Below are positions 1 through 11,379 of a stretch of DNA of 64,000 nt, piece after piece. The translations under genes and the position numbers were made by a program. Each line of letters opens with the position of its first letter. Position 1 is the stretch's first letter. The notes under the pieces were generated by a model. The model did no database searches. It was not told where the DNA came from and saw only the letters and a program-made list of their open reading frames with translations. This DNA is from Bradysia coprophila (Eukaryota > Arthropoda > Insecta > Diptera > Sciaridae): contig NW_023503373.1 in assembly GCF_014529535.1 (NCBI RefSeq), forward strand, positions 558,001 to 622,000, written 5' to 3'.

Positions 1-802
1 AACAACATTGCATGACATGACATAAATTCAGAAATGTATGTCGAGCCGAATTGATGTTGTGAAAATATATTAGGCCAATAAGTATGTCTTCAAATTAATT
101 GAAATCAATTTAACATTACCATTGTGCCTCATCCAGTAACAGTAAAATTGAAAGTGTGATACATTGAGAAACGAAATCTAAATTTTGCTTTTCAAGATTC
201 CTATCATTCCAAAGAACGCTTCAACCTACACAATGTACCACTTCTTTGAAACTGTGTAAAATTTCGGAGAACTTATTAGTATACATTTTGGCTAATAAGA
301 TACTTAGAAGTAGACAATTTTGATGGTGTCTCCAACTTGAAAAGTGAAAAAAGAAACATAAGTCACGCACGTAATGATTTTCTGAGAATGTACTTGGCAT
401 ACTTAAACCACAAAATGTGCTTAAGTGGGGGAAAAATACACTTTGAAAACACACAGGTTAATCGTAAATAATTTAAAATTGTATTTTCAGCGAGTATTCG
501 CTAATTATGTAACGTAATATTTACGAGAAATATGTTTATTGATTGCGAAACTTATTCCGATAGCACAGGTGAATCTAATGATTGAGATATGGACTTCTCT
601 AGATGATAAAACTTTTTTTTAAGATATTGAGATCTATTATAACAGTGACGTCGTGATCCACACTTCAACTATAAGTGATAAAAATAAGTTTCAAGTGTTG
701 TCAAAACGTTTGCTTGTTGTAGTTGAAGTAACAAAAATGTTTACACAGCTGGGTTGATATGGTTGTGTAGTACTGAGAACAGTTAAACAGCCGGGTAGAC
801 AT
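1..802. other. AT-rich intergenic stretch, no gene seen
   Basis: Only short random reading frames are present. I see no splice-bounded coding segment, repeat or RNA gene before the tRNA-Ile at 803. Confidence 0.6.
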
Positions 803-876
803 GGCCCATTAGCTCAGCTGGTTAGAGCGTCGTGCTAATAACGCGAAGGTCGTGAGTTCGATCCTCCCATGGGCCA
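803..876 (+). tRNA. tRNA-Ile (anticodon AAT)
   Basis: A 74-nt cloverleaf with acceptor arms GGCCCAT/ATGGGCC and discriminator A. The anticodon loop reads CTAATAA, which gives AAT (inosine-modified in the mature tRNA). The T-arm carries GTTCGATCC. A run of nine T follows within 3 nt of the 3' end and serves as the polymerase III terminator. The gene body is identical to the copy at 58445. It is intronless and stands alone apart from a partial copy about 320 bp downstream. Confidence 0.95.
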
Positions 877-3643
877 GATTTTTTTTTATTTTTCCAGTAG
901 TTTCTTGTTCTACTTTATTCAGTATAAAGGACAGTAGAGATATAACAGTATATATTGTGAGCATGTTTCTAAGAATTTATTATGACGACCCGAAGTTTAG
1001 ACGTGTTCTTTCTCGTCAATATATTTTTATTTTGACGAGTGGGAATACCTTCCTTCCCTTTGGGTCGGGTTATACCGTTAAAATAAAAACTTGGAACCAT
1101 AGACGTATTGAACTATTATGTGTTGAAGCATTGTAAACGCAGATTCGATATGAGCAAAACGAGTGTGTAAAATTACTGAAACACATACAAATTAGACGCG
1201 CGAAGGTCTTGAGTTCGATCCTCCCATGGGCCAGATTTTTTTAATTATATTTTATCGTTCTACTACTTAGTGTAAAGGTCGGATGAAAATTGTGAAATCA
1301 CAAACACTTTGTATTAATGTATTACGCCATGACTAGAATGGAAGACACTTCACACGTCTCTAACTTCCGCAAAATATGTGGATTTTGTTTGTAGAGAATT
1401 TTACGAAATGAATTACGCCCTGAGCACGATTTAAGAAAAAATTTCTCGACAAATATACAAAAGTAACACGACAGTATTGTTTCAAACGAATAGAACAAAT
1501 ACATTTGAGTGCACAACAAATATCTTCTGTGACATTGGTTAACAAATTACTTTTGATAGTGTGTAAATAAATATGCACATTGGATATAGTATCATAATAA
1601 AACTAATTAAGTGAGATTAAAAACAAAAAGTCATTAGCTCGTTGCTTCAGACAGTATACACATTCCGAATCATTTATAAAGCAATAAACCAACAATATAC
1701 ATGTATATTTAGCAGCAATAAATCACAAGATTGTTGTCGGTGAACAAACAAATGCATATGGAGAGAACAACAACGAGATCAAAAAGTAAGATTTGTATAT
1801 TTATTTGAAAATATTTTAGATGCAATATTGGAACTTTCACTGAAAACACAAACATAATAATATCCACCGTAGTGTAATTCAATCCAACATTATAAGTATT
1901 AAATGGCTGGTTTTCTTGTTTATCAATTTTTATTTTACATAAAAATGATCTCAACAAACCGAGGATAAGCATTAAGCAAGCACTTTAATTTTTACTTTAT
2001 TTTTCACAGATTTTTTGAGTCGACAAACAGACCATATATACATCACTCTTGTACATCTTGGCATTTTTGTTGGAATGTTTCGTATTATGAACAGTATAAA
2101 TTGCTTTCTGATTTGATGGAATTTATAATAAATTAATAAGAAACAAAAATGCAAATTATGTAGAAAATTTATATTCAATTTTTGTCGCGCATTTAACATT
2201 ATTGACTGATCGGACTGATATAAGTAATAAAGAACATCAATTCGAAAAAAAAAACAATTAATCTAAATGTAATCAGAAATCAGACATATCAATTGATCAT
2301 TAATATTGAAATTGAGACGTTCAATCTAAATATATATTCTTTGTCTACCACAGGGGCGAAAGTATCTCTTTCCGCCTCTTCGAAGATCTGGAAACACCAT
2401 TTTCCACCGACCTTGACATCAAAACAGTATGAGGTGACATTTATCCGGCTATTTTGATAGTAATCGAGTGATACAAGTAAGCAGAGTTTAACATTTTTAT
2501 CGAAAAATTGCACAATCAATCAGCTGAATATCAGAACATTTTACATGCAAATAATACAGAAACTCGCATGGCAAGTCAACGGTCAATTACAGTGAAATGA
2601 ACAGTCAAGCGAATAATCATGACTGCATTGCGCAATAAAGAATCATTTTCTGTGAACGTGAGCAATATAATCGTTTTATTGATAGATAGACACATAAAAA
2701 TGTGGAACACACAAAAGCAAACAATTTGTTTCGATTTATAGTCACCCTATTTTTGAAGACGAGAGAAAAAAAATATAATCGAAGCAATTCAATAATGAAA
2801 AAGTAGTTTTTCAATCGAGCCAATGACCTCCGAATTCTTTATATTTCTGCATAATTCACGTTTATTACAAACGGACAAACACATCATCAAAATAGTTTGA
2901 TCGAAGCATTTTTACACCTATGGCTATTATTTAAATTAAAAACAAAAAAATCAAATCCATGCCAAGCCAATGCAATAATAACCACAAATATTCCATCAGT
3001 TTTAAACTATTCGTATATATTACTAACTTTAACGCGATCACATTATATTCGTAACACCAACAAAAAATATTTTGAATCGTTACCGAAATCGCGTAATGTA
3101 CAACTCACAACAACCACTTGTTCGGTCATTCGCGTGATAACTGAATGGAAATGCTACATTTTCAACTTCACCATACTCAAATTATACTACGACAGAGCTT
3201 TTAACCACACATTAGTATATGTCTGTACCTATATGGTATTGTGTGGCCTGATTGTTGTTCGCAAAACATTGAATGAGTAAACAGTAGCGTAATAACACGA
3301 CTGAACCGCCAGGGATTTTCAACATTTTTTTGTAGAAACGACAGATCGATCAACCAACGATGAGAAGAATAAAATTGATTTGCTCTGGCTAGCGTCATTT
3401 TATATAACTAAATGTATGATAAAACTAATGAAGTGATAGATTTGGTGTCAAACACTAAGACACATTTTCACAAATGAATGCGATGGAGTTTAGTGCCTTA
3501 AGAGTTAATGACGGAAAAATTTTTTTCGGCCTTCAAGCAACCAAAATCGGCAATTCAAATGAAGTGAGTCTACCTTGTGACTGTGAGAGAGTTCTTCATT
3601 ACAAATTCACGATTGATTTGGGGCTTTTGGGTCCATGACATTG
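877..3643. other. AT-rich intergenic stretch holding only a tRNA fragment
   Basis: Apart from the tRNA-Ile fragment at 1199, nothing convincing is present. The longest reading frame (2897-3280, plus) has a low-complexity AT-driven composition and matches no family I recognise. Confidence 0.5.
1199..1233 (+). pseudogene. 3'-half copy of tRNA-Ile(AAT)
   Basis: This segment repeats the variable loop, T-arm and 3' acceptor strand of the tRNA-Ile at 803, with one difference (CTT for CGT just before the T-arm). The similarity continues into the flank, including the GATTTTTT terminator. The 5' half (acceptor strand, D-arm, anticodon arm) is absent, so no tRNA can form. The shared flank indicates a DNA-level duplication rather than insertion of a processed tRNA. 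Confidence 0.85.
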
Positions 3644-3648
3644 GTTCC

Positions 3649-3767
3649 CCGAGTAAAAATAAAAGTCTCAAAGGTTCGAAAAGAGACGTCTCACGTCTCA
3701 CAATACAAAGAATTTAAGACCTGGAGACGTCTCTTTTCGAACCTTTGAGACTTTTATTTTTACTCGG
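3649..3767. mobile_element. Fold-back MITE (119 bp) with 5-bp target duplication
   Basis: Two arms of about 44 bp are near-perfect reverse complements. The left arm begins CCGAGTAAAAATAAAAG at 3649 and the right arm ends TTTTACTCGG at 3767, around a loop of about 30 bp. GTTCC flanks both ends (3644-3648 and 3768-3772). There is no coding capacity, so this is a non-autonomous DNA element. The superfamily cannot be set from this alone. Confidence 0.85.
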
Positions 3768-3772
3768 GTTCC

Positions 3773-4401
3773 GATGGATTTATGTATGTTTGAAGCGTTT
3801 GAAGAGAACGCTCATAATATAAAATAGCTCGGAGTCGGTTTTTGAAGTTAATGCCGACATGAAAATAGCTACGCACCTCTGTGCAAAGTGATTATTTTGT
3901 CGATTTGGATTATGTACCGATCCGAGGGCATCCACATCGTCAAAATAAACATTTTGGACAGAGTGCAAAATCTACTAGTATCATCCAAGTAAATTATGAT
4001 TCTAAAAATTTTCGTTCTTTCTAATTTCATATCAAATTTCATTCCGAAATACTAATAACATCTTCTGACAGATGCTAAAATTTGTTTATTCTGGCTTTTG
4101 TATTATATTCCTGGTTTTTCGATAATATTATTTCTAAAAGTAATGATTTCGTAACAATGTAAGATACTTCTCTACCCATCTAGACTAGAGATTTTTAGTC
4201 AGCGTAAAATGTGACAGTTACACGATTTATTTTATCTTGGAGCTTACACATTCCTTGTTCATGCATTAACATATCTCTAAGAACAACGATTTCAGTTAAT
4301 ATTGACTGTGAAAGTTGACTGTGAAAAGGAACCTCAAATTACGAGCTCATTGTCTGTAAAACTTCCATCATTTCAAAAAAAAAAAATAAAAAAAAAATGG
4401 A
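3773..4401. other. Intergenic, nothing recognised
   Basis: AT-rich sequence ending in an A-rich run (4375-4397). Read on the minus strand, that run is the T-rich terminator of the tRNA-Tyr that follows. Confidence 0.5.
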
Positions 4402-4489
4402 TCCTTCGAGCCGGATTTGAACCAGCGACCTATGGATATCTATATCACTTTTCTACAGTCCACCGCTCTACCAACTGAGCTATCGAAGG
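4402..4489 (-). tRNA. tRNA-Tyr (GTA) with 15-nt intron
   Basis: Exons match the insect tRNA-Tyr: CCTTCGATAGCTCAG at the 5' end, GACTGTAG around anticodon GTA, and GGTTCAAATCCGGC in the T-arm. The 73-nt mature body is interrupted one base 3' of the anticodon by a short intron, the canonical site for tRNA-Tyr introns. A long T-run on the minus strand (4375-4397) terminates it. It is one of three Tyr copies here that share exons but have different introns. Confidence 0.95.
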
Positions 4490-4855
4490 TATACGGTTCG
4501 CCGTGCTAAACACACATCAAGTGGGCAGGGTATCTGTAGTTGTGATAGGTATGTATGTAATATGTATGCAATGCACATGCCGTACATGCCGTATATCGGA
4601 TTTTTAATCAACGAATTATTAATCAACCAGTTTGTTACTTGATTACTTTTCAAAATAAATCTTCAAAACAGTTAATTTGTTAAGTGACTGATAAGGCAAA
4701 AAAAACGAAATTTTCGAAAAGATTTTCAAGTATCACGGCGCTGAAAATTTACGCCACAATTCTTCGTAATCAGATGACTGAAAAAGATGAGTTTTATCTA
4801 CTCAAAAATTATATTTAAAGCATAAGAAGTACTTTAAGAAAAATAAAAAAGAATG
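4490..4855. other. Spacer between tRNA-Tyr and tRNA-Lys
   Basis: AT-rich spacer with no feature recognised. The T-run terminating the minus-strand tRNA-Lys lies at its right edge. Confidence 0.5.
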
Positions 4856-4928
4856 CGCCCGGGCAGGGACTTGAACCCTGGACCCTTGGATTAAAAGTCC
4901 AATGCTCTACCGACTGAGCTACCCGGGC
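4856..4928 (-). tRNA. tRNA-Lys (TTT)
   Basis: A 73-nt intronless tRNA with acceptor GCCCGGG/CCCGGGC and discriminator G. The anticodon loop CTTTTAA gives TTT, and the T-arm carries GGTTCAAGTCC. It is identical in sequence to the copies at 5319 and 6652. It pairs with the tRNA-Tyr at 4402 in the same direction, mirroring the Lys-Tyr pair at 5319-5620. Confidence 0.95.
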
Positions 4929-5318
4929 TATGCTTGTCCAGCGTTTCGGTACTATTTTGTTATTAAGGTAGGTAGAAAAATTCATAAATTACAATCACAA
5001 ATACAATCAATGAATGTGTATAATTGTTGCATGCTACTCACTCACAAACGTCTTTACAACGTTTCATCGTATAAAATACTTATTTGCCGCATACATTTTC
5101 AATATAGTGTTTAAATGGTTGTACACATTCATGCGCGTGTGGCGTTCTCGTAATTATTATGAAACTCACATACACGAAAGCGGCAAGAGAACACGCAAGC
5201 ATGTTTTATTTTGGTAAGATTTAGTGACACAAATACTATTGCAGGCAAACATTATGATCATATTCTAGATGTGAATTCATTTAAATTCTCGAATGTACAT
5301 AAAATCAGGGTACACAAC

Positions 5319-5391
5319 GCCCGGGTAGCTCAGTCGGTAGAGCATTGGACTTTTAATCCAAGGGTCCAGGGTTCAAGTCCCTGCCCGGGCG
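5319..5391 (+). tRNA. tRNA-Lys (TTT)
   Basis: Same 73-nt sequence as the other two tRNA-Lys genes here. A T-run beginning five bases after the gene is the polymerase III terminator. With the following tRNA-Tyr it forms a plus-strand Lys-Tyr module that mirrors the minus-strand Lys-Tyr module at 4402-4928. Confidence 0.95.
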
Positions 5392-5527
5392 AATCTTTTT
5401 TTTTAAGAAGAAAATTGTTTTTTTTTGGTTTCTTTAATCAATCATAATTGGTCACTTGAGTGAAACTTTTGATTGTAATTACCGTTGTTTGGTACTGGAG
5501 AGCTTAATTAGCATGACGAACAATGTA

Positions 5528-5620
5528 CCTTCGATAGCTCAGTTGGTAGAGCGGTGGACTGTAGAGAGTAAACACAACATAGATATCCATAGGTCGCTGG
5601 TTCAAATCCGGCTCGAAGGA
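5528..5620 (+). tRNA. tRNA-Tyr (GTA) with 20-nt intron
   Basis: Exons are identical to the other tRNA-Tyr copies. The intron after the base 3' to the anticodon is 20 nt long and unrelated in sequence to those of the other two copies apart from its edges. A terminator T-run follows within 6 nt. Confidence 0.95.
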
Positions 5621-6651
5621 TCAATTTTTTTTTAAGAGTTGGGGATGCTGACCTTTTTTGCGATTAATAATGTTCACTTCAAATTTAATTGTAAGGGACC
5701 ATGTGTACTGTAGCAACTGTGATAGTAAATGTATAACACACCGCTAATCCTAGGCAGGTACTTTTGGGATATGTTTAGATTTTCACTTCCTTTTTGTAAA
5801 TAACTCACCATTCCCTCATAGCTTCCTTGTTGTTCTCTGATTCTGACGGCTGTATGGGACCGACATCGTCTAAGTTATGGCTACAATCATTGAATAATTG
5901 ATTTGATGACATCACCACTAGTGAGAATTTTCAACAAAATACCGATGCTGTCGAAAATATTTCGTTTAAATTTATGAAAATACAAAAAGAAACCATTGTT
6001 ATTGTTGTGATCTAATTACGGAATACGGTCCATGAATATTTCATTCTATATACAAAAATTGATTTCAGCGAATTAAGCGCACGTACACACAAACCAACGT
6101 TCACGATTAGCTACTTGTAACACTAAATAAATTACTAAATGTCGAACAATAAATAAATAAACAAATAATTCAGTCAAACACTTTCAGCTTTCCTACAGAA
6201 TCAATTTTAAAACTATCGTCTTGACATTCCATTGACGTTTCACTTCATCCACTTCAACACCGTAATCATCACAATGTAAATAAGTTCCTAATATTGGTAT
6301 CAATGTTAAGCGTTCGGTACACGTATTTTCTTCAAGTTAGATTCGTGAAGCAATGCGCGCCTCAAATTCAAATTTTTACCATTCGTTTTCTCAGTTGAGT
6401 TGAATTAGTTCTCATTATTAAGTACATTTCAAAAAGACTTGTCATCTGAGTACATTTACACTTCGTTTAAACACGATGTCGACGCAAGAATTTGGGAGAA
6501 AAGTCAATACAGTAGCATTTCAAACCACTAAAATATGAATATGAATCATGTCAATAAGCTATTGACTATTGGCCATTGACAAAATTATCTACTTTGCACG
6601 GATAAAGTAAAGCATTGCAATGATTAAAAAAAAAAATAATAAAAAAAAATT
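5621..6651. other. AT-rich intergenic stretch, nothing recognised
   Basis: No coding frame, repeat or RNA gene is supported. A T-run (on the minus strand) at the right edge terminates the next tRNA-Lys. Confidence 0.5.
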
Positions 6652-6724
6652 CGCCCGGGCAGGGACTTGAACCCTGGACCCTTGGATTAAAAGTCCAATG
6701 CTCTACCGACTGAGCTACCCGGGC
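6652..6724 (-). tRNA. tRNA-Lys (TTT)
   Basis: Third identical tRNA-Lys(TTT) copy. The A-rich stretch at 6626-6650 is its minus-strand T-rich terminator. A reading frame crossing this tRNA gives a peptide with HWTFNPRVQGSSPCPGE, which is just translated tRNA. Confidence 0.95.
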
Positions 6725-7276
6725 TGTGCGGTTATGTAGACAAGAGTGCACACATATACACAACACGTGAAATGGTATTTTAAATTTAAAATAATATTTG
6801 CTATACAACTGTTTCCATCTATTAGAAATATACGGAAAGAGACAATGCCAATGAAATGCTAATGAAAAATATTGTTGTGTTGAATTTGATTATTATGATA
6901 AATATATTAACATTTACGATTGTCGACATAAAAAATTGTCAGTGTATGGACAATAAACATTGCTTGTAGCTAATAGAAAAATCAAACCGAATCAAATCAA
7001 ATGCATTAAACTACAGACATTTTGTCGCATACAAATAGTGATGTCATGCAGACATTTTCCATGTGTATGTGTTTGGTGTTAGTAACACCAATTTTGTATT
7101 GATTGCTGCCTTTAAAAATTATTGTAATTACAGTTCATTTGCTAATCGATAAATCGAAATTGATTAGATATTTAAATCAGCATGAAATAATCGATTCGAA
7201 TGGTAATTTAAGCGAAATTGGAACACGTAGACATGTCTCATACTCGTGATGTGTATTGAACTCACGTGAGGGTACA

Positions 7277-7367
7277 CCTTCGATAGCTCAGTTGGTAGAG
7301 CGGTGGACTGTAGAAAAGTGAAAATATAGTTATCCATAGGTCGCTGGTTCAAATCCGGCTCGAAGGA
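7277..7367 (+). tRNA. tRNA-Tyr (GTA) with 18-nt intron
   Basis: Third tRNA-Tyr copy, with the same exons and a third distinct intron of 18 nt. A long T-run follows within 7 nt. Confidence 0.95.
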
Positions 7368-8977
7368 TCCAAATTTTTTTTTCTTTTTTTTTCTGTGATC
7401 TATTTATAAACGAAGTAAGGATGAGACAAGGAAATTTGCTCCTTCGTTAAAGAAGATTTAGCCAAAAGTTTTCATATTATTGTTACGTGAAAGCAGACGA
7501 TAAGCAGAGTCACAAATATTTTAATTTTTTGATATATTCAACCAAGGTTGGAAATAATTCTGCTTGTTTAGTTCTTAACATACATTTTGGCAAAATACAA
7601 GAAGGAATCAGTGATCATCGCTTCTTTATGTTGCCGTTAGTTAATAAAATTGCCGTCTACAAGGGGTAATTGCTAATGTGCACACTTACAGCATGCTGCA
7701 ACGGCCAATTTTTTTTTTGTCATTAAACTTAAACTAATAAATTTATGAAAAATTAGGTCTTGGAACAGATCAGTTTCACTGTCATTTTAATCTTAAAAAA
7801 TCGTCTTTTCAAAGGGCGCGATATTCGATAATATGAACATGGCTCAGAGTAAATAAATCAGTAGCTTTCTGTTGTATAATATCTCTGCTACGGTGAAAAC
7901 TGGCAGTGAGGCTTAGACTGAAGGTTTAGCCTGATATTTCAATCTAAAGTTGGCCTGTCTTATAGATCATAGCCTGCCTGCACGTTGGATAACGTTTCCT
8001 TTGGTAATATAATAGAGTGAATTCAAAAAATTCAAAAATTTGCAGAGAAAATAGTGAAAATCATTTATGTTTTGTGTATTCTTGTTTATTCTTCCCAACG
8101 ATAATAAATCAGAATCAAGCCAAAATAGATGCTTCAAAATCGGCCTGAAATCGTGTGTAAATTGTTGATAAATATTTATTTTTGTAAATTGGCGTTGTGC
8201 TCCGCTTAAATCGTCAGCGCTGTTAAAGTGTATCAACATTAAATCGGTAATTTATGGAAAATTGTAAATTCATTTTTATATTTATGGATATGATATGTAT
8301 CTGGTGGCCGTAGGCTATATACGTTAAATTATTATTACGTAAAATATTGTATGCAAGTCTAATTTTCCAATTACCGCGATATATTCTGATTCAATAAATA
8401 TACAATTTCGTGAATGAAAATTAATACGCATTGCGGTGGCCAACATAAAAAAGATCACTTGCACTCTTGTCTTCGAGTTAAGTTTAAAAAAAAAACGAAA
8501 TCAGTAAATTTAATTTACTGTTCTACATGATACCAGTAACCTTGTATTGTGTGTATGTTAACTTTCAAGGTGCTCCAAAACAGAAGTTGATTAGTTTCTA
8601 GATTTTTATAATGTGCAATTTGGTGATCACAGCAGAATTCTTTTTTATTTTTTAATTGAGCACGATTCTCGAATTTGAGTTTGTTTTTTTTTTCTTCCAT
8701 TAGGTTTTAATTCAATTAATGTATTTAATTGGTGAATTTTCACTCAATCAATGGAGACAGTTTGAACGATGTCTGTCATGACATGTAAGACAGATAGTTA
8801 TAGTTCAGCTAATTATTTTACACTAATAAAATTTTAAGTGGACAGCTCAAGGAATGCACATTACATGTAATTTTGTAAAGCCGCATTAGGTCAACATTTG
8901 AATTTTGAGTGAGAGTATTTATTAGAATAATTAAACATTTACTTTATAGGTGAAAACAAGACATGAAGGGCATGAAG
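7368..8977. other. AT-rich intergenic stretch, nothing recognised
   Basis: I find no coding exon or structured repeat between the tRNA cluster and the transposon at 8986. Confidence 0.5.
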
Positions 8978-9039
8978 GTATGTTACGAGGGGTAACCGAC
9001 TCGGGTAATTGACTACACACCCTCAAAGGAATTGCCGGA

Positions 9040-9170
9040 GTATCCGGTAAATAATTGGAATTGATGGAATTGACCGAAATTGATCGGAATTGGCAGGAAT
9101 TGATCGGAATTGATAGGAATTGACTGGAAATATGTGGAATTGTAAGGAATTGAAAGTAAATGAGAGTAAA
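9040..9170. repeat. Left GGAATTGA octamer array
   Basis: Degenerate tandem units of about 10 bp centred on GGAATTGA, GGAATTGG and close variants. The array begins about 55 bp inside the left terminus of the transposon at 8986-10762. Such subterminal arrays commonly bind transposase, which is inference here. Confidence 0.8.
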
Positions 9171-9600
9171 TGCTGATAAGTGTAATTATCGGAAAAAAGG
9201 CCATCGAATGCAAAACCACATTATTTCCTTTTTGTTTTAATTTTAAAGGCTCCCGCACAATAAATAACAGTGTACAGTGTTGATCAGTTCCATTTTAGAA
9301 CAGGTCCAACGTCCTTTTATGTTCAAAATATGCACACTGAAGGATTCTTCTTCAGAGGATTCTTGTGAGTCAGATACGGAAGAGTTTGATCCGCAACAAA
9401 CAAGTGAATATTCGTCGGGGGAATGTTAGGCTGGGGCATTGCCGATGCGAAATGCTCCAGTTTCAAACCAAATTTACAAAAAAATGCATCACCGACAATA
9501 TCATCTATTCCATCAACTTTTCAAAAGCCTAAAATCTTACGATGTCGATCGCTTTGGCTTTTGCTGACGTGTGCTGAACAAATCCATTTCCTGTCGAGGT

Positions 9601-10003
9601 ACGAAAAACTTTTTGTGCATCGGACAACTGAAACAGACAAAACACAGCAATTTACTTGAAAACATACACATTTCACATTCACCATATTAATCAGTCGTAT
9701 AGTCATGAAGTTTTTTTCATGGCTTGGGCATAAATTACGGAATTTTTCTCGTAACTTAGGCCCTCAGCATGAAAAGTTGTATACGCATCTGTTGTGGATG
9801 ATTTATTTTAGGCACTTTCGCTTGTCGCCCTCACTTCGTTCGCGCTACAATCCGCGAAATTGCCTAAAATATACCGTACACAACATATACGTAAATAACT
9901 ATTCCTGCACGATATATAGTTCGGGAAAAACTGACGTTTCTTAATGAAGAATCATGGCAAAATATGTCATATTTCAGTTGTCGGATGCACGAAAGTTTTT
10001 CGT
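9601..10003. repeat. Inner inverted repeat of the transposon
   Basis: Arms at 9601-9632 and 9972-10003 are reverse complements with few mismatches (ACGAAAAACT at the outer edges, GACAACTGAA at the inner edges). Between them lies a weaker fold-back (about 9776-9830 against 9854-9893) built around TTTTAGGCAC and its complement. This may be an independent element inserted in, or captured by, the larger transposon. Confidence 0.7.
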
Positions 10004-10036
10004 CATTTCCTGACTTGGTACGAAATAGTTATTTGT

Positions 10037-10130
10037 GTATCTGTTTTGGACGATTGTTTTTAGGCAATTTCGCGAGTTACATGCAGGCTACATGCGAAAG
10101 TGCCTAAAATCAATCGTCCAAAACAGATAC
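10037..10130. repeat. Compact hairpin repeat with AGGCA(A/C)TTTCGC core
   Basis: Arms 10037-10073 and 10094-10130 are near-perfect complements (GTATCTGTTTTGGACGATTG at the outer edge). The inner motif GCGAAAGTGCCTAAAA also occurs, in variant form, in the weaker fold-back near 9776-9893, so both belong to one repeat family. Confidence 0.8.
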
Positions 10131-10479
10131 TCAAAAAAATTTTCATGTAAGGTGTCGAAAACCCGAGAAAAATCTCGAAACTCCCTCATTTTCGGCCCCG
10201 ACACATGAAAAATACTATTTATCTAAAATAAACAATGATGTGCGATGTGAAATCATTTTAAACAAAACTGCAGTTTAATCTAAATTGAAATTGAAAAATC
10301 TCTTCTAAAAAGTATGAGTAAAAAGTAAAGATTCTAACAAAATGAGTCTCAAATGTAGGACAACATAGTTGTTCCAAATTTTATCTTGATATAGTCTGAC
10401 GATTCTTTTTCCGAAATGCTTAAGGGTTTAACTTTGACTTTAAATTTATATCTATTTGAAAATATCGAGCAATTATTTC

Positions 10480-10720
10480 GAAAATTCGTGGAATTGAAGG
10501 AATTGATTGGAATTATAGGAATTGAAGGGCGAATTGACAGGAAGTAACTTTAGAAATTGAAAAGGAATTGAAAGGGAATTGAAAGGGAATTGAAAGGAAT
10601 TGAACGGAATTGAACGGAATTGAACGGAATTGAAAGGAATTGAAAGGAAATAGAGCGAATCCGGCAATTAGACGAGTTGGTCCGGTAATTGAAGTAATTA
10701 AACGGAATTGAAAGGAATTA
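10480..10720. repeat. Right GGAATTGA octamer array
   Basis: About 240 bp of GGAATTGAAA and GGAATTGAAC units next to the right terminus of the transposon. The units are more regular than in the left array and in the same, not mirrored, orientation. Confidence 0.8.
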
Positions 10721-10856
10721 GAAATTGATTTGCCACCATTTTGGCCAGTCGGTTACCCCTCGGTATGTTATTACAATTATTAAATGTTGTAAATGAAAAC
10801 CACGACCTAAACTTATTTGAGCGTTATACTCCTGATATCTGCATAAAGATTTAGTA

Positions 10857-11029
10857 ATCATCTACAACGGACAATAAACCAACAATTCCTATTTTTACTT
10901 TTATATGTTCAATGAAGAACATAACCTGAAGTGAGTTGTGATCGCAACACTGATCATTTAGGTTATGTTCTTCATTGAACATATAGAAGTAAAAATAGGA
11001 ATTGTTGGTTTATCTACGTTGTAGATGAT
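10857..11029. mobile_element. Fold-back MITE (173 bp)
   Basis: Arms of about 70 bp are near-perfect complements: ATCATCTACAACG starts at 10857 and CGTTGTAGATGAT ends at 11029. The inner arm edges carry GAAGAACATAACCT and its complement. A central loop of about 35 bp has no coding content. I could not define a clear target duplication. Confidence 0.8.
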
Positions 11030-11253
11030 CCTCTAAGGAAAATTAATTTTTGTTTGTTTTGTTGACGGGTAAAATTCGTGTGATACTTTAAGATGATGGC
11101 CGTTCTTTAAAATCAATATCTACTCGTTACTGGAACAGCTATAACTGAGGAAAAAATTTCAAATTTTTTTCTTCAATTGACATAATTATGGCGGGTGTTC
11201 CTTCAGATGGAAGGTGCTTTGTCTGATGTCTGAAGCAAATAGATATATTGATG

Positions 11254-11379
11254 TAAGGCTGCGAGCGCACTTACGCCGTTTAGCACTCCGTTTACGAGTG
11301 AACAATGGAAGCTCCTCCCACTTTCCATTGTTAAAACGTAAACGGAGAGCTAAACGGTGTAAGTGCGCTCGCAGCTTAA
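11254..11379. mobile_element. Fold-back MITE (about 126 bp), GC-richer than surroundings
   Basis: Arms of about 55 bp pair closely: AAGGCTGCGAGCGCACTTAC on the left, GTAAGTGCGCTCGCAGCTT on the right. The local GC content is clearly above the flanks. No transposase is encoded. The boundary is set by where the pairing ends (TAAGG/CTTAA). Confidence 0.8.

Larger units (their letters stand above)
8986..10762. mobile_element. Non-autonomous DNA transposon, 1.78 kb, 8-bp target duplication
   Basis: The ends are perfect 16-bp inverted repeats: CGAGGGGTAACCGACT at 8986 and its complement ending at 10762. Both are flanked by the same octamer GTATGTTA (8978-8985 and 10763-10770). Just inside each end lies an array of GGAATTGA-type octamers, in the same orientation at both ends. 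The centre holds several nested inverted repeats. No transposase frame is present. An acidic stretch around 9340-9410 could be the remnant of a protein, but I cannot identify it. An 8-bp duplication fits hAT, P or Merlin-type elements, and the termini do not let me choose. Confidence 0.85.

Noticed and set aside
2897-3280. 127-codon plus-strand frame
   Set aside because: AT-driven composition, no recognisable domain, no splice or regulatory context.
5211-5447. Reading frame with HWTFNPRVQGSSPCPGE (also at 6566-6808)
   Set aside because: It is the translation of tRNA-Lys genes, a well-known annotation artefact.
9040-10720. GGAATTGA arrays as a CRISPR-like array
   Set aside because: Units are degenerate, without spacers of fixed length, and lie inside a transposon in a eukaryotic genome.
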